From: Ephydatia muelleri
Taxonomy: Eukaryota; Porifera; Demospongiae; Spongillida; Spongillidae
Assembly (NCBI GenBank): GCA_013339895.1
Contig: JABACO010000004.1
Span: 12,938,244-13,002,243 of the forward strand
Length of the DNA: 64,000 bases
Direction of reading: 5' to 3'
Shown here: one piece after another, positions 22,864 through 33,393 of the stretch
How the letters are laid out: the number at the start of each line of letters is the position of its first letter
How positions within the stretch are numbered: position 1 is the first letter of the stretch
Made by a program: the position numbers and the translations under genes
The notes under the pieces: generated by a model
The model's database searches: none
Told to the model about the DNA's origin: nothing
What the model saw: the letters and a program-made list of their open reading frames with translations, nothing else

Positions 22864-23316
22864 TTTGAAGCGCTTTGATTACTCCTACAGAAAGTTATGG
22901 CGGGTTTGAACCCGGTGGGGTATCGAGCGTTGCAATACTGGCATGGAGCAAGTGCAAGACTCCAAAATGTATTTTACCATTGAGAAATGGTGTGGTATGA
23001 AGTGTTGAGAATAGGGAGTTGATAGCGTTAACCGTTAGGAAGATATAGCGATTCAAACGAGATGCATTTTAATAACATTTTATATATATATGCGAAACGA
23101 CATTTTCGCGGAAACTGTCCCAAATACTATATGGTCGCTTAAACACATGTCTCGTTCGTTGTGTTGCTACGGCCATATTAAGTAGGATCCAGTTATCGTA
23201 ACTTTTTCCTGTGTTTATTTTTGGTGTAATTTTGTATGAAATAATAATCACAAACATAAATGGGATAATATTTGCAATGTCATTTTGAATATATTTACTT
23301 GTTATTCTGTTTTTGG

Positions 23317-23541
23317 GATCGTTTCTGCGAAAAGGGATCTAACACATGATTTCAATTCTAGAAGTCTGAAATGTCCTCTACGTATTTCTTTTTTACGCAC
23401 TGAGAATCGGAGTATCTGACATGGAGCTGTAAGGCACTGTATTTTTAATCTGCCATACATTTCAATGCAAGCGTTAGATTTCTATTGCGCGTAGAGAAAT
23501 TTTATAATGTATGCGCTAGGTCCCTTTTCGCAGAAACGATC
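23317..23541. mobile_element. 225-bp MITE, GATCGTTTCTGCGAAAAGGG ends
   Basis: The first 21 bases are the reverse complement of the last 21. Related copies lie at 38501-38693, about 46290-46558 and 7155-7350. It lies just outside the foldback, in the same host intron. Confidence 0.85.
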
Positions 23542-23598
23542 TCAAATTATAATATTTTTTACAGTTCAAGAAATCATAACTTTTTTTTTCTATTTCAG

Positions 23599-23876
23599 GA
23601 ACTGGCTGGAAGATAATAGTACCTTCATCACTATCCGCTGTCTTCTTTGCTCTGAGCATGGTTTTAGGTATCGTCTGCGGCTGTCTGGTAAAACGACAAG
23701 GTGCTCAAAGGCAACAAGACCATCAGGGGGAACAAGGGCAACGCGGTCAGCCGCAACAAGGACGACAAGAAGATCGGCCGGAACAAAATGAAAATCCACA
23801 AAATGAACTTCATCCACTAATACGAGGAGCGAATCGCGAAAGGGGACAGGGTCATAACGATCCTAATAAGATTTAG
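23599..23876 (+). CDS. Last exon: transmembrane helix and Gln-rich tail
   Basis: The exon follows a strong acceptor (TTTTTTTTTCTATTTCAG) and runs to TAG at 23874-23876. It reads GTGWKIIVPSSLSAVFF and continues through a hydrophobic helix of about 22 residues, ending VCGCLVKRQ. The positive KR after the helix and the following tail, rich in Gln, Arg and Glu (EQGQRGQPQQGRQEDRPEQN), suggest a type I topology with the tail in the cytosol. The first two bases complete the Gly codon begun by the exon ending at 8507. The family is not recognised. The signal peptide and ectodomain must lie upstream of this window's resolvable exons. Confidence 0.5.
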
Positions 23877-24114
23877 TCACTAGACTGTCGGCACTTATAG
23901 CATTACATAGTGTGAAGTATTCTACCTTGTGATTTTGATTTGTAAACATGAACTGTCACGCCCATCAATTATTGGTCCGTCCGTTATTGGTTAAGTAAAA
24001 ATCTACAAAGTGCTATAACTGGTCCTATTAGATGGAGTACAATGAAAGCATAGATTTGTGCATAGGAGCGCTCGAGGCTGAAAAGACGCTTGATCTACTG
24101 ATATGCATGTGTAG
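23877..24114. other. No supported gene
   Basis: 3' flank of the membrane-protein gene; nothing recognisable. Confidence 0.4.
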
Positions 24115-26880
24115 TTTCGTTTCTCAAAGACGGTGCCGGTCTATCCACAGTTTGCGACCTTAAAAAACGGGTCATCAGAAAAAAGGCTCAGAGATGGTGT
24201 GCTCTATTACATAAACGTCATGCGCAGGCGTGGCAGTGCACAGGTAATGCAACTAAACTACCCTGCATGTATGGCATTTACATTTACTAGCTATCATCGT
24301 ACTAGCGTTTAGACTTCTGAGGTGAAGTACGTTGTGGACAGAACGGAACAGGAAGATATCGTTCTGTCATGCCATAGAGATTCCACTTCAGGTCATGTTG
24401 GGCTTAAGAGAACAGTGGCACGAATTACAGAGTGCTTCATATGGCCAGGTGTTGTCAAAGATGTAGAGAATGTGGTAAGAGGCAAGACTCTGCCCAGTAT
24501 GTTGAGTGTTTCATATGGTGATGCTGATCTAGATCAAAAGATGTGACATATGTCAAACGTCAAACAAGAAATGAAAACACTATCTCCTGAACTGCATCTA
24601 GTTCCAGGAAAATCACCTTGGTATCATGTTGGTGTGGATTTTATTGGACCACTGAAGAAATCTGGCAAAGAGAATAAGTACATCCTTACCCTTAGTGACT
24701 ATTGTATCTTTTTATTAAAATGTACTTTACAATAATCTTTTAGTCATAGCTCATGCTATAGCAATTTTGTAGCACAGTGTGCATTTTTAAAGTTATGTAA
24801 CTTATACAGGTAACCTTGTAATTTGAAAAAGAACACACACATATTCAAGATCCAAAACTACCCACATATTCAAGATCCAGTTAAAACAAATGTCATCATT
24901 ATAATATAGATAGGTAAAAAATTAAAAAGAATAGTGCAGAATTTCATATCTCTCTCTTCTAGTAAGTTTTATGAGGGTTTTTTTAATTGATTGCAAATTC
25001 CCATACACCCTATATCACGAAATCTATACATTATATGTTGTTTAAACTATAAATTAAAAAAATTATGGTTAATTAGTACTTTGTACCAACAACAATATGT
25101 ACACATTGTATTCTTTCATGATTGATCATAGGCTAATGGCCTTGACAAGAGATTTAACCAAACAATACAAGCAATGTTGACAAAGTGTGGATGAGTTTAT
25201 TGACACATGCTTGTTTGCATACAATACATCTAAACATGAATCTACCTTATTTGAGTTAATGTTTGGGAAAAGCTATGCTTCCAATTAAAGTGGACAATTT
25301 GTAAAAAGAACCTCAGTATATTGGTTCAAAATGGGACAAGTAATGCCTGTAACAGAGATCTATTCAACATGAAGTGTTTAGAACTTGTAAAAAAAGGCAA
25401 AGGAAAATATCCATGCCAGGCAAAAAGTGCAAAGTATGAAAGGATTACAATCCTATTCAATTGGTTCGTTGAAATACTTTACTAGGCAGAAAAGAAAATG
25501 GAAAAGTTGAACACCAAATACATTTGTGATTCAGAAAAACTGAGGAAAAGGATTGCACATCCCATCCATCAATTACCCTTCCATTGTGTACAAGCAGGTG
25601 ACAGGTGCACATTTGAAACCCTACTCAACACCACTAATGTCTCCATTAAAGAAACCGGCCACTATTACACCAGAAAAGCATTGTTTATCAGAGCAAATAG
25701 ATCAGGTGGACTTACCTGGCATTGCATCTTGCATGTGCAGGAAAGTGGTTACAAATCTGAAGAAGAGCCTATGTCTATCAAACTATGTAAGGATTCCATT
25801 TTCTCTGACCAGAGCTCTTCACAGATACCACAACAGCATACTTCAAAATAGCAGTCATATGGCAGTACAAGCATTGCTAGTACTAATGGTGAACAGGAAG
25901 CTGAATACAAATCAAAAGAAAACCAACTGTCCTTGTAACAATGTTGCAGAAGTGAGGAATCAGTTGCATCAGACAAGCCTAAACAATGCAATTCATTGGG
26001 TGAGAATACCGAGAAGAATTTGCAAGACAACACCATTGTGTCATTCTGTACATGCAAAAGTGGTTGCGGATCAGCAAGGAGTTGTTCATGCAAAGCTTCT
26101 CACATTCCCTGTAGAAGCGCATGTCATCCATCTATAATCAGTTGCTCCAATTATCCTGCTGTGTGAAGAAGAGTTGGAAGTTGTTGAGCTGTCTGAAAAG
26201 TCTTCAACACTTCCAAATACTTGGTTCAAATGCTGTGGAATTACACTTTTCAAATCAGATGAGTTAGATATCCTAGAGGGCAAGTGACTTACAGGCAACA
26301 TCATTTCTGCTTATTAAAGGATTAAAAAACAGTCCCCCTTATGGTTCCAGACTGTATTAAAAATTCAGCATATGGCTTTGATCCAGAAGCAACTGCATTT
26401 GTTCAAGTTATTAACATCAATAGTTGCCACTGGGTTGCTATTTCTACAGTTGGAGTTAGTGCTGGATGCATTCAGTGGTTGGACTGCGTGCATTCATCTC
26501 CATCAGATGAAAGCAAGGAGGTGATAGCAGGTATGATGTAATGCCCCAAATCTGAATGTGCAACGTCAGAGAGGATCATCAGATTATCGTGTTTTTGCAT
26601 TGGCCTTAATAACAGCAGTTTGCTTTGGTTTAGACCCAGTCAGCCTGTTTTTTGATCAAAAAGAAATGTGAAAACACATGTTGAAGTTAATTGTAAGACA
26701 AGAAATTCCTACTTATGAAAGCAGGAAAAAAGGTGCACTATACTACAAAGTGAAATTGTCCCTATTTACTGTATATATTGGTTGCCCAGCAATAAATCAC
26801 AAATGATTCAAATGTTCATCCTGTACCATGTGTTACCACATCGAGTGTACTTAAGTTGCCCATTTCAGTATAAAGTCACA
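24115..26880 (+). pseudogene. Ginger-like element copy 1: integrase, Ulp1-like, PHD-like
   Basis: Exon remnants follow the order of the family. An N-terminal KKRVIRKKA block ends at a donor at 24245. Exon 24308-24474 carries the H2C2 finger (VLSCHRDSTSGHVGLKRTV, FIWPGVVKDV). After a 58-bp intron come CDICQ and the integrase start (WYHVGVDFIGPLKKSG). Then follow ANGLDKRFNQTIQ at about 25133, a GAHLKPYST tail at about 25615, a Cys-rich motif (CTCKSGCGSARSCSCK) near 26050, and a Ulp1-like segment with INSCHWVAIST and WLDC. The expected catalytic Cys reads DYR instead of DCG at about 26600, and a PHD-like CSSCTMCYHIECT lies at about 26820. Several frameshifts and stops show it is dead. The Ginger assignment rests on GIN1-like integrase plus introns. 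Confidence 0.7.
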
Positions 26881-26889
26881 TGCAGACAT

Positions 26890-27029
26890 GGATTTTTTTA
26901 GAGTGTGAACCCTTCCAATGACCGCTTTGTCCTCCACATGTTCGATGCTACAGAGGCCTTTACCAATTTCTCTGATGATTATGTATGGACCCAGCCATTT
27001 CAAATCCGTTTTCCCTCCAGCTGGTTATT
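26890..27029 (-). pseudogene. Integrase C-terminal fragment, Ginger-like copy 2
   Basis: On the minus strand the frame reads DLKWLGPYIIIREIGKG, the usual C-terminal module after the integrase core. It is the continuation of the minus-strand integrase at 36640-37960, separated from it by gypsy 2. Confidence 0.6.
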
Positions 27030-27034
27030 TGCAC

Positions 27035-27270
27035 TGTTATGTCCAACACCCGGTGCACGCACACGGCCTGCGCAATGACCCGACAGACGAGACAACGTAG
27101 AATATGGGACACAAACAGCAAACGATACACAACACAATATCTGGTTGAACTGCGGAAACACGTGCTTTAACATGGTTAAGTGTCATGGCTCAAACAAAGG
27201 ACAAAGGCGGCGTGCTCGAAGAGCGCGGGGAAGTGGAAGGCCATAACCGGTCATGACGTAATACATTACA
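27035..27270 (-). repeat. 3' LTR of gypsy 2
   Basis: 236 bp beginning TGTTATG and ending CATTACA. No difference from the other LTR was found by eye. Confidence 0.95.
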
Positions 27271-27282
27271 CTCCTTCCTGCT
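27271..27282 (-). other. Polypurine tract of gypsy 2
   Basis: The minus strand reads AGCAGGAAGGAG directly before the 3' LTR. Confidence 0.7.
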
Positions 27283-28868
27283 AAAGCCCGTAGCGGTCTG
27301 GGGGCGTGTGTCGACGCGTTGAACGACGGGTGGGCTCGGGATGGGCATCCAGCGACGCTCCACTCACAGGCATTCGCTTTTCTCCCGTACCCTCCGAGGT
27401 GGCGCTAGTCGTTGAAGAGGCTACGGGAGCCTGAACTACGTCCGTGGCGGGCTCCCGACTAGTACTGCCTGGTGAGACGGCTGTTGCTTGTTCCCCTCCT
27501 TGGACGCTCTCTGTGCCTGCGTTAAGGCTAAGCTCCCCTTCTTCACAACTGCCCCGCCTTGAAGCTTCGTACCGAGTTCTGACCTGATCCAAGTGACGCC
27601 GACACACGCCTCTACCCTCACCAAGGTCTACTACGACCGATACCGGACCGGTGCACTTGGTCACGACCCCAGGCAACCACTTTGGCAACCCATTGTAGTT
27701 CCTGGCGTACACTAAATCCCCTGGCTGTAATTCACGAAACCTGGCGTGGCGGTCGCGAATTGTCTTCTGCCGTTGCTGTTCGCGGACCACTTTCTCTGAA
27801 AGGTCCGGATGCAGGGCGTCCAGGGGGGAACGGGGCCTCCGACCCAGAAGTAGCTCCGCAGGGCATTGCCCGGTAGTAGACTGGGGGGTGAGACGGTACA
27901 TAAACAAGAAACGAGCCAGGCGTGTCTCGATGTCCCCTTGAGATTTCTTGAGAGCCTCCTTAAACGTTTGAACGTATCGTTCTGCCAGCCCGTTGCTTGA
28001 TGGGTGATACGGCGCACTTGTGCTATGGCGGATGTTGTTCCGTTCCAGAAAAGACTTGAACTCTACGCTGGAGAATGCCGTGCCATTGTCCGAGACAATT
28101 TGATCTGGAGTCCCGTGAGTGGCGAAAACATTGCGGAGGAAACGAATTGTGGCAGAGGTCGAACAGGAAGGGACCACCGCCACCTCCAGCCACTTCGAGT
28201 AGGAGTCCACCAATACTACGAACAATTTCCCCAGGAACGGCCCTGCAAAGTCTATATGTAGCCGAGACCACGGCCTTGTTGGGAACTCCCAGGGGTGAAG
28301 GGGGGCCACCGGGGAAGACTTCGCATTAACCTGACACGGCTGACAGGACTTCACCTTCTTTTCCAGGTCACCATCGATCCCTGGCCACCATACCACGCTC
28401 CTGGCTAATGCCTTCATCCGAACGATGCCTGGGTGTGCCTCGTGTAACATCTCCAGTACCGCTTCCCTACATGCTTTTGGAATCACGACTCGGCTCCCCC
28501 ACAGGACGCAATCCCCTTGCACGCTTAGTTCCCACTTCCTGCTCGCATACGGGCGTACATCCTCCGAACGTTCGGCAGCATCCCAGTTCCCATGAACAAC
28601 CATGTTCTTCACTCTGGCTAGTACTGGATCTCTGGTTGTCTGTTTGCGGACGGTGTCACTCGACACTGGGAACGAGCCTCTCTCCAGGACCTCCATCATC
28701 AGTACGGATTCCTCTTGTGTCGGCTCCTCTCCCATGGCTGGTTCCTCTAACGGCAGTCGGCTAAGCGCGTCCACATTGGCCTGTAACTTGCCCGCTTTGT
28801 ATTGTATGTGGTAGCGATAGGACCCAAGCGTGAGAGCCCAACGTTGAATTCGTGCTGAAGCCATGGGC
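27281..28868 (-). pseudogene. gypsy 2 pol, 3' part: RNase H end and integrase
   Basis: The frame resumes left of the nested element with MASARIQRWALTLGSY and ANVDALSRLP (end of RNase H), then the integrase H2C2 finger (HPGIVRMKALARS... CQPCQ), the core (HIDFAGPFLGK, VSDNGTAFSS, HPSSNGLAERYVQTFKEAL) and a basic, Thr-rich tail ending DRYGL. It has no internal stop. With the 5' part and one copy of the 3-bp duplication the coding length is 4041 nt, divisible by three. It is classed as disrupted only because of the insertion. Confidence 0.9.
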
Positions 28869-30959
28869 GAACACTGTGCTACAAGTTGGATATACGATAG
28901 TGTATACTCTGCGTATATGCTAAATATACATATGAATATACACATGCTATACGCAAAGAATACGCATTGGTATATTTTGCGGATAGAACCAGAATCTCAT
29001 GTCGTATATTTTGCGTATACTCGATACTATCACGTGCGCTTATTATGGGTTTGTTAACATATGTCTCCGTGCACCATGTCCGCTTCCGTACTCAGCACAT
29101 ATTTGGAAACGTCTCCGAATCTGTTCACTGTATACTAGCTTGTTTCTATTTGTGTACTCATGATCAAATTTATAATAAAATTATCAATACAATCGATAAA
29201 AGAAAACATAAAATGCGTTATAACGTTCAAGCTTTCTCTCGAATCATCCAGGGTTGTGCAGTTGGTGGACTGGATGCGTCTAAGAGCGGTCCTTCAACTC
29301 TCTGCTTCTATGGATGGAGCCTCGAGTTGCTGGTTCCTTTTATTCGTTCATCCAAGTCATCAATCAAGTCATTTAGCGTGTCAGAACGTCACAACGGACG
29401 GCGACGTTGTAGAGTTTGAGCATTCTGGTCGTCGCTCTCCTCTTCTGACATCATTGTAGGCTTGATGTCCCCCATAACTGCTTCTCTTCTTCTATCAGCA
29501 TTTGGCACCCTTTCTCCCACAACTACGCCACAATAGCCTTTCTTCTGTCTGCATAACAAACCTTTTTACCTAATGCTACAGCAGGAAAAGAGCATAACAA
29601 GACATAGGTAGGACGTACGCTGTTGAGCTTAATAGCCTTCAATTACCCTGAGTTCGCTTGTACCACCTAGTAAAAAGAGGATATGGTGGTAGGGTGAATA
29701 AATAGGATTATGAATTTAAGGCTCTACCTTTAACTGTAGCGACAATAGCGTGAAGGTCTTCATCGAACTCTGCCGCGATACATGGTCGTGATTGCGTTAG
29801 AAAAAAGCGCACAATCGCTTACCTTTCATCAAGCCGAACTGAAGTGCTGATCTTCCTTCTGACTGCTAGAATTCTGAAATATGCCTTACCTATATTTCAG
29901 TGGGGCTTCCACTATATCCTTGCGATGCAATACAGCTTCATCGATGTGTCTTAGTATATCAGCGACGACTTGCTATTCCATGGCCGGTGAACTTACCTGA
30001 AATCCAAGTCCGCGGACGCTGCGCTGTCCTGGCAATTTGCCGGGTGAGGCATCGTCAAAATGTCTTGGCATAAACAAAATGGTTTACGAACTATGAACAT
30101 CTCTATATACTTTTGGACTAACCTGACGTCCGTCATCCAGTTCTTTCTGGTGTGCTGGCAGCTGCCTGATATCCCTGCGACCTCGATCGCCCACTCCGCG
30201 TGGTAGTTTGGCGCCAAATTACTAGTACACTTGTAATTAATTTAATAAGTTTATAAACGTAGTCTACATGTATGACAAATGTCGTTTCAAACTTTCAATT
30301 CACTAGATAGTTTTACTATCTATGGTATCACATATGTGTGGGGCTTGTGAAGTGCACTAATATTCACGGTAATCCACTTCTGAAGAAACGCGTAGCTGGG
30401 TTTGCTAGACTATTTTGTAGTTATGAGATTAGCATGCATCGTGCTATTTGTGTTCTGATTGGTAAGACGCTCGGTAGCCGGTTGAAGTTGTGAAGGGTAT
30501 TCCAGTGTCACGTAACCACAATGAGCAGCTCAGCTTTCCCATGATGATACACGTATATAATCTATGGCACAAGGTGGGGGCGTGGCATAATAACAAACAC
30601 AGCCGTCTATATAAGTTCGATCAGATGCATAGCTCCTCAAAATGCTTTCTATGCACCGTCACATGGTCTAGAGCCACAAGTGTATGTTGTATGCATCTAT
30701 ACTTGTACATGATCAGCCGCTAATAGGTATTAATCATGCACTGAACAAAACATTAATGTGCATGCATTGCATATTCATACTATTAATATTGTTATTTTAT
30801 GTTTATGAATCTTACAACTGCGCATGCATCATGTAGGATGCAAACCTTGAGGTGTTGTTATAACTGTGCCGGCATTAATTCATAATTCGATACATGCGAA
30901 ATGAATGCACGCGCGTTCTTTATTTTTATACATGATTCAATCCGATATGTGCTATGTGA

Positions 30960-31215
30960 GAGAGCTGTGATAATCATGACCCAAGTAGAAAGTCATTCAG
31001 AACTGCTGCTTCTATGTTTATGCATACTTATCACATGGTATACGCATTGAAACATGCTTTGTTGGGATTTTAAACAGGCATTCAGGTGTCCGATCGCAAG
31101 CCCCTTTTCCTTTTGCATGTGATGATCATGACCCATGTAGAAAGCCATTCTGAACTGTTTCCCCTATGTTTACACATACCTATTACATGGTATAGCCATT
31201 GAAACATGATTGGTT
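30960..31215. repeat. Spaced duplication within CACTA element
   Basis: A block reading ATCATGACCCA...GTAGAAAG..ATTC...GAACTG...ACATGGTATA..CATTGAAACATG occurs at about 30974-31056 and again at about 31128-31208, with moderate divergence. Confidence 0.7.
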
Positions 31216-31521
31216 GGGATGTTAATATTTATAATTGATGTTCCATTAACTCTCATTTCGGTCTTTCTCAGGGACTGTAGGTTTATACTGAGGTGTTCAC
31301 ATCTTTATATTAGGCTGTTCTAAGTGTTGAAGGTCGTAACAATCTCATTGTAATGCCCATGTACCATGTGATGGTAATGACCACGATACTAAAGTTACAC
31401 ATGTGTTAATCAATATGTACATATATACACGCATGTGCTGATGTACAATGATGATGGTCTGGTGTCAATAGTGGTGTGATGTCAAAGCTTCCTTGCCCTT
31501 TAAAGTAGCCAGCCATGATGT

Positions 31522-32028
31522 CCTGAATTGAGACAGAATTTAGGGCTCAATTCCACATTTGAACAGAAACACTATGACTCACGTGGCGGTAACGCCCACT
31601 TCCGGTCACAGGCTCATCTTGGGGATGGGTCACTCTCTTCACCTTGCAATGTGGACTGTCGTGGTGAGATGCTGCTCTGAATTGTGACAGAATTTAGAGC
31701 TCAATTTCACATTTTAACAGAGACACTATGACTCACGTGGCGGTAACGCCCACTTCCGGTCACAGGCTCATCTTGGGGGTGGGTCACTCTCTGCACCCTG
31801 CAATGTGGACTGTCGTGGTGACATGCTGCTCTGAATTGTGACAGAATTTAGAGCTCAATTTCACATTTTAACAGAGACACTATGACTCACGTGGCGGTAA
31901 CGCCCACTTCCGGTCACAGGCTCATCTTGGGGGTGGGTCACTCTCTGCACCCTGCAATGTGGACTGTCGTGGTGACATGCTGCTCTGAATTGTGACAGAA
32001 TTTAGAGCTCAATTTCACATTTTGAATG
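31522..32028. repeat. 154-bp tandem repeat, about 3.3 copies
   Basis: The marker ACTATGACTCACGTGGCGGT recurs at 31571, 31725 and 31879, exactly 154 bp apart. Copies two and three are almost identical and copy one is more diverged. It includes TCACGTG (E-box-like) in each unit. Confidence 0.9.
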
Positions 32029-32594
32029 TGAACGTGAAGCAAACCACTCATACCCATCAGTCACTTGACCCCTACCATTGGGGTGGGAGCTTAAACAGCA
32101 AACCTTGCATCACATACACTTGAATGTGCAGACATGAAAGTTTGTCATTAGAAGCAAACCACTCACCTGAGATAGCTATACTCATCAGTGTCACCATCAG
32201 ACAGTCACATCCCCATTAGAGTCACATGACCTCTACTTGACCGGGTGACAACTCTGACCAATTTATACACCAAACCATGTGTCACATATCTACACAAATA
32301 GACATGAAAGGTTGTAAATTGCATTATTAAAAGCAAACCACTCACTTTAGATAGCCACACCCATCAGAGTCACATGACTCTTAGGAGACAATTGGGGTGA
32401 CAACTCGACCAATTTGAAGCATATACACCAAACCTAGCCAGGAGATGGGCGAGGGGTGGGGATGGGGGGGTTGTTGGGTCGGGTCGGTCGAACGACCCCC
32501 TCCCGACGACTACCATCCACTACTACAAGTTATATATAGAAATGGACGGCTCCCGGGAGTGGTACTAGGCTGCCATAACTCGGACCTGAAGCGC

Positions 32595-32619
32595 CCCCCC
32601 CCCCCCCCCCCCCCCCCCC
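32595..32619. repeat. Poly-C run
   Basis: About 25 consecutive C on the plus strand. Similar G/C runs occur near 12321, 22450, 44266, 60640 and 62007. Confidence 0.9.
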
Positions 32620-33393
32620 TCCATTGGCCCAGTTGTGAATCCACCGCTCGCTATAAGTCGAGTCCCAAACAGAACGATGTCGACACCCCGGCCACTTTCA
32701 AGTGGCTGGCCTGCATTGTCCGAATCGAATATTACGCATGTGGTCCCACTACAGCTTATAATTCTGGCATCAAAACTATCCTATTTTAACTGATCACATA
32801 CCTTGTAAATTTTTAGTTGAAGGTATAGGTATTCGAATTTAAACCATCAAAATAGTTATAGGGTTATTAAGAAATTTAATGTTTTAAATTTGATAATTCA
32901 TATCTACGTGGATATCGAGCATACTGCCTACGACTCGCGCTACGAGTCTTCATACGATTCTTGATATTTGCCTCTTGATCCAAGTCTATAGAGGCGTTCC
33001 CATGCTGGCAACTACCAATTCCTTTAATACCGACTACGAATCCGATCCATAAAGTTTTTATTGACCACTACTGTATGTCCACAATGCTCTACGTTCGAAA
33101 TCACATTGGAAACATACAGCCATACATTCTTGATCGAGAGGTTCAAACTTATAATCTGAAGAGTCATATCAAAGTCATTTCTATTATTACGTAAGTTATC
33201 TAATTTGCAAATTCATTGTGGTTTGTGTATTCTTAATACTTCGAGAATACGCGCAATGAATAATTGTCACCTGTGGATTCTTAAAATATACCAGGTGGAT
33301 ATTCGTAATATACACTACCCTTGGTATATTGATGGTATACGCAAAATATACACAAAAATATACGCTATCGTATACTACGTTTTTTGCACAGTG

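Larger units (their letters stand above)
8651..23069. mobile_element. Giant foldback element, about 14.4 kb with nested insertions
   Basis: The ends at 8651 and 23069 are reverse complements of each other (AAAATGCATCTCG outward boundary). The mirror similarity continues inward: 8651-8855 pairs with 22864-23069, and about 8856-9900 pairs with 20680-21711, the right arm being interrupted by a 1152-bp insertion. Further inward both arms change into the same 29-bp minisatellite in opposite orientation. Between the arms are a damaged DUF7869-type gene, a gypsy element and a small inverted-repeat element. Drosophila FB elements also have long inverted arms built from tandem subrepeats, which is the closest analogy I know. 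No convincing target duplication could be read at 8642-8650 and 23070-23080. The structure sits in the intron of a membrane-protein gene. Confidence 0.75.
20680..23069 (-). repeat. Right inverted arm of foldback (interrupted)
   Basis: Reverse complement of 8651-9900, minus the insertion at 21712-22863. It ends in GAGATGCATTTT at 23069. Confidence 0.85.
28872..33393. mobile_element. CACTA-like (EnSpm) non-autonomous element, 4522 bp
   Basis: The left end is CACTGTGCTACAA and the right end, reversed, is CACTGTGCAAAAA. The 3-bp flank GAA is present at 28869-28871 and 33394-33396. CACTA elements typically have CACTA/G ends and 3-bp duplications. Subterminal sequence on both sides is packed with GTATAC/ATATAC/GCGTATA motifs in both orientations, another feature of the group. 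No transposase was recognised inside; a 74-codon minus-strand frame at 29993-30217 is unassigned. It contains 154-bp tandem repeats, a 155-bp spaced duplication and a C-run. Confidence 0.85.
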
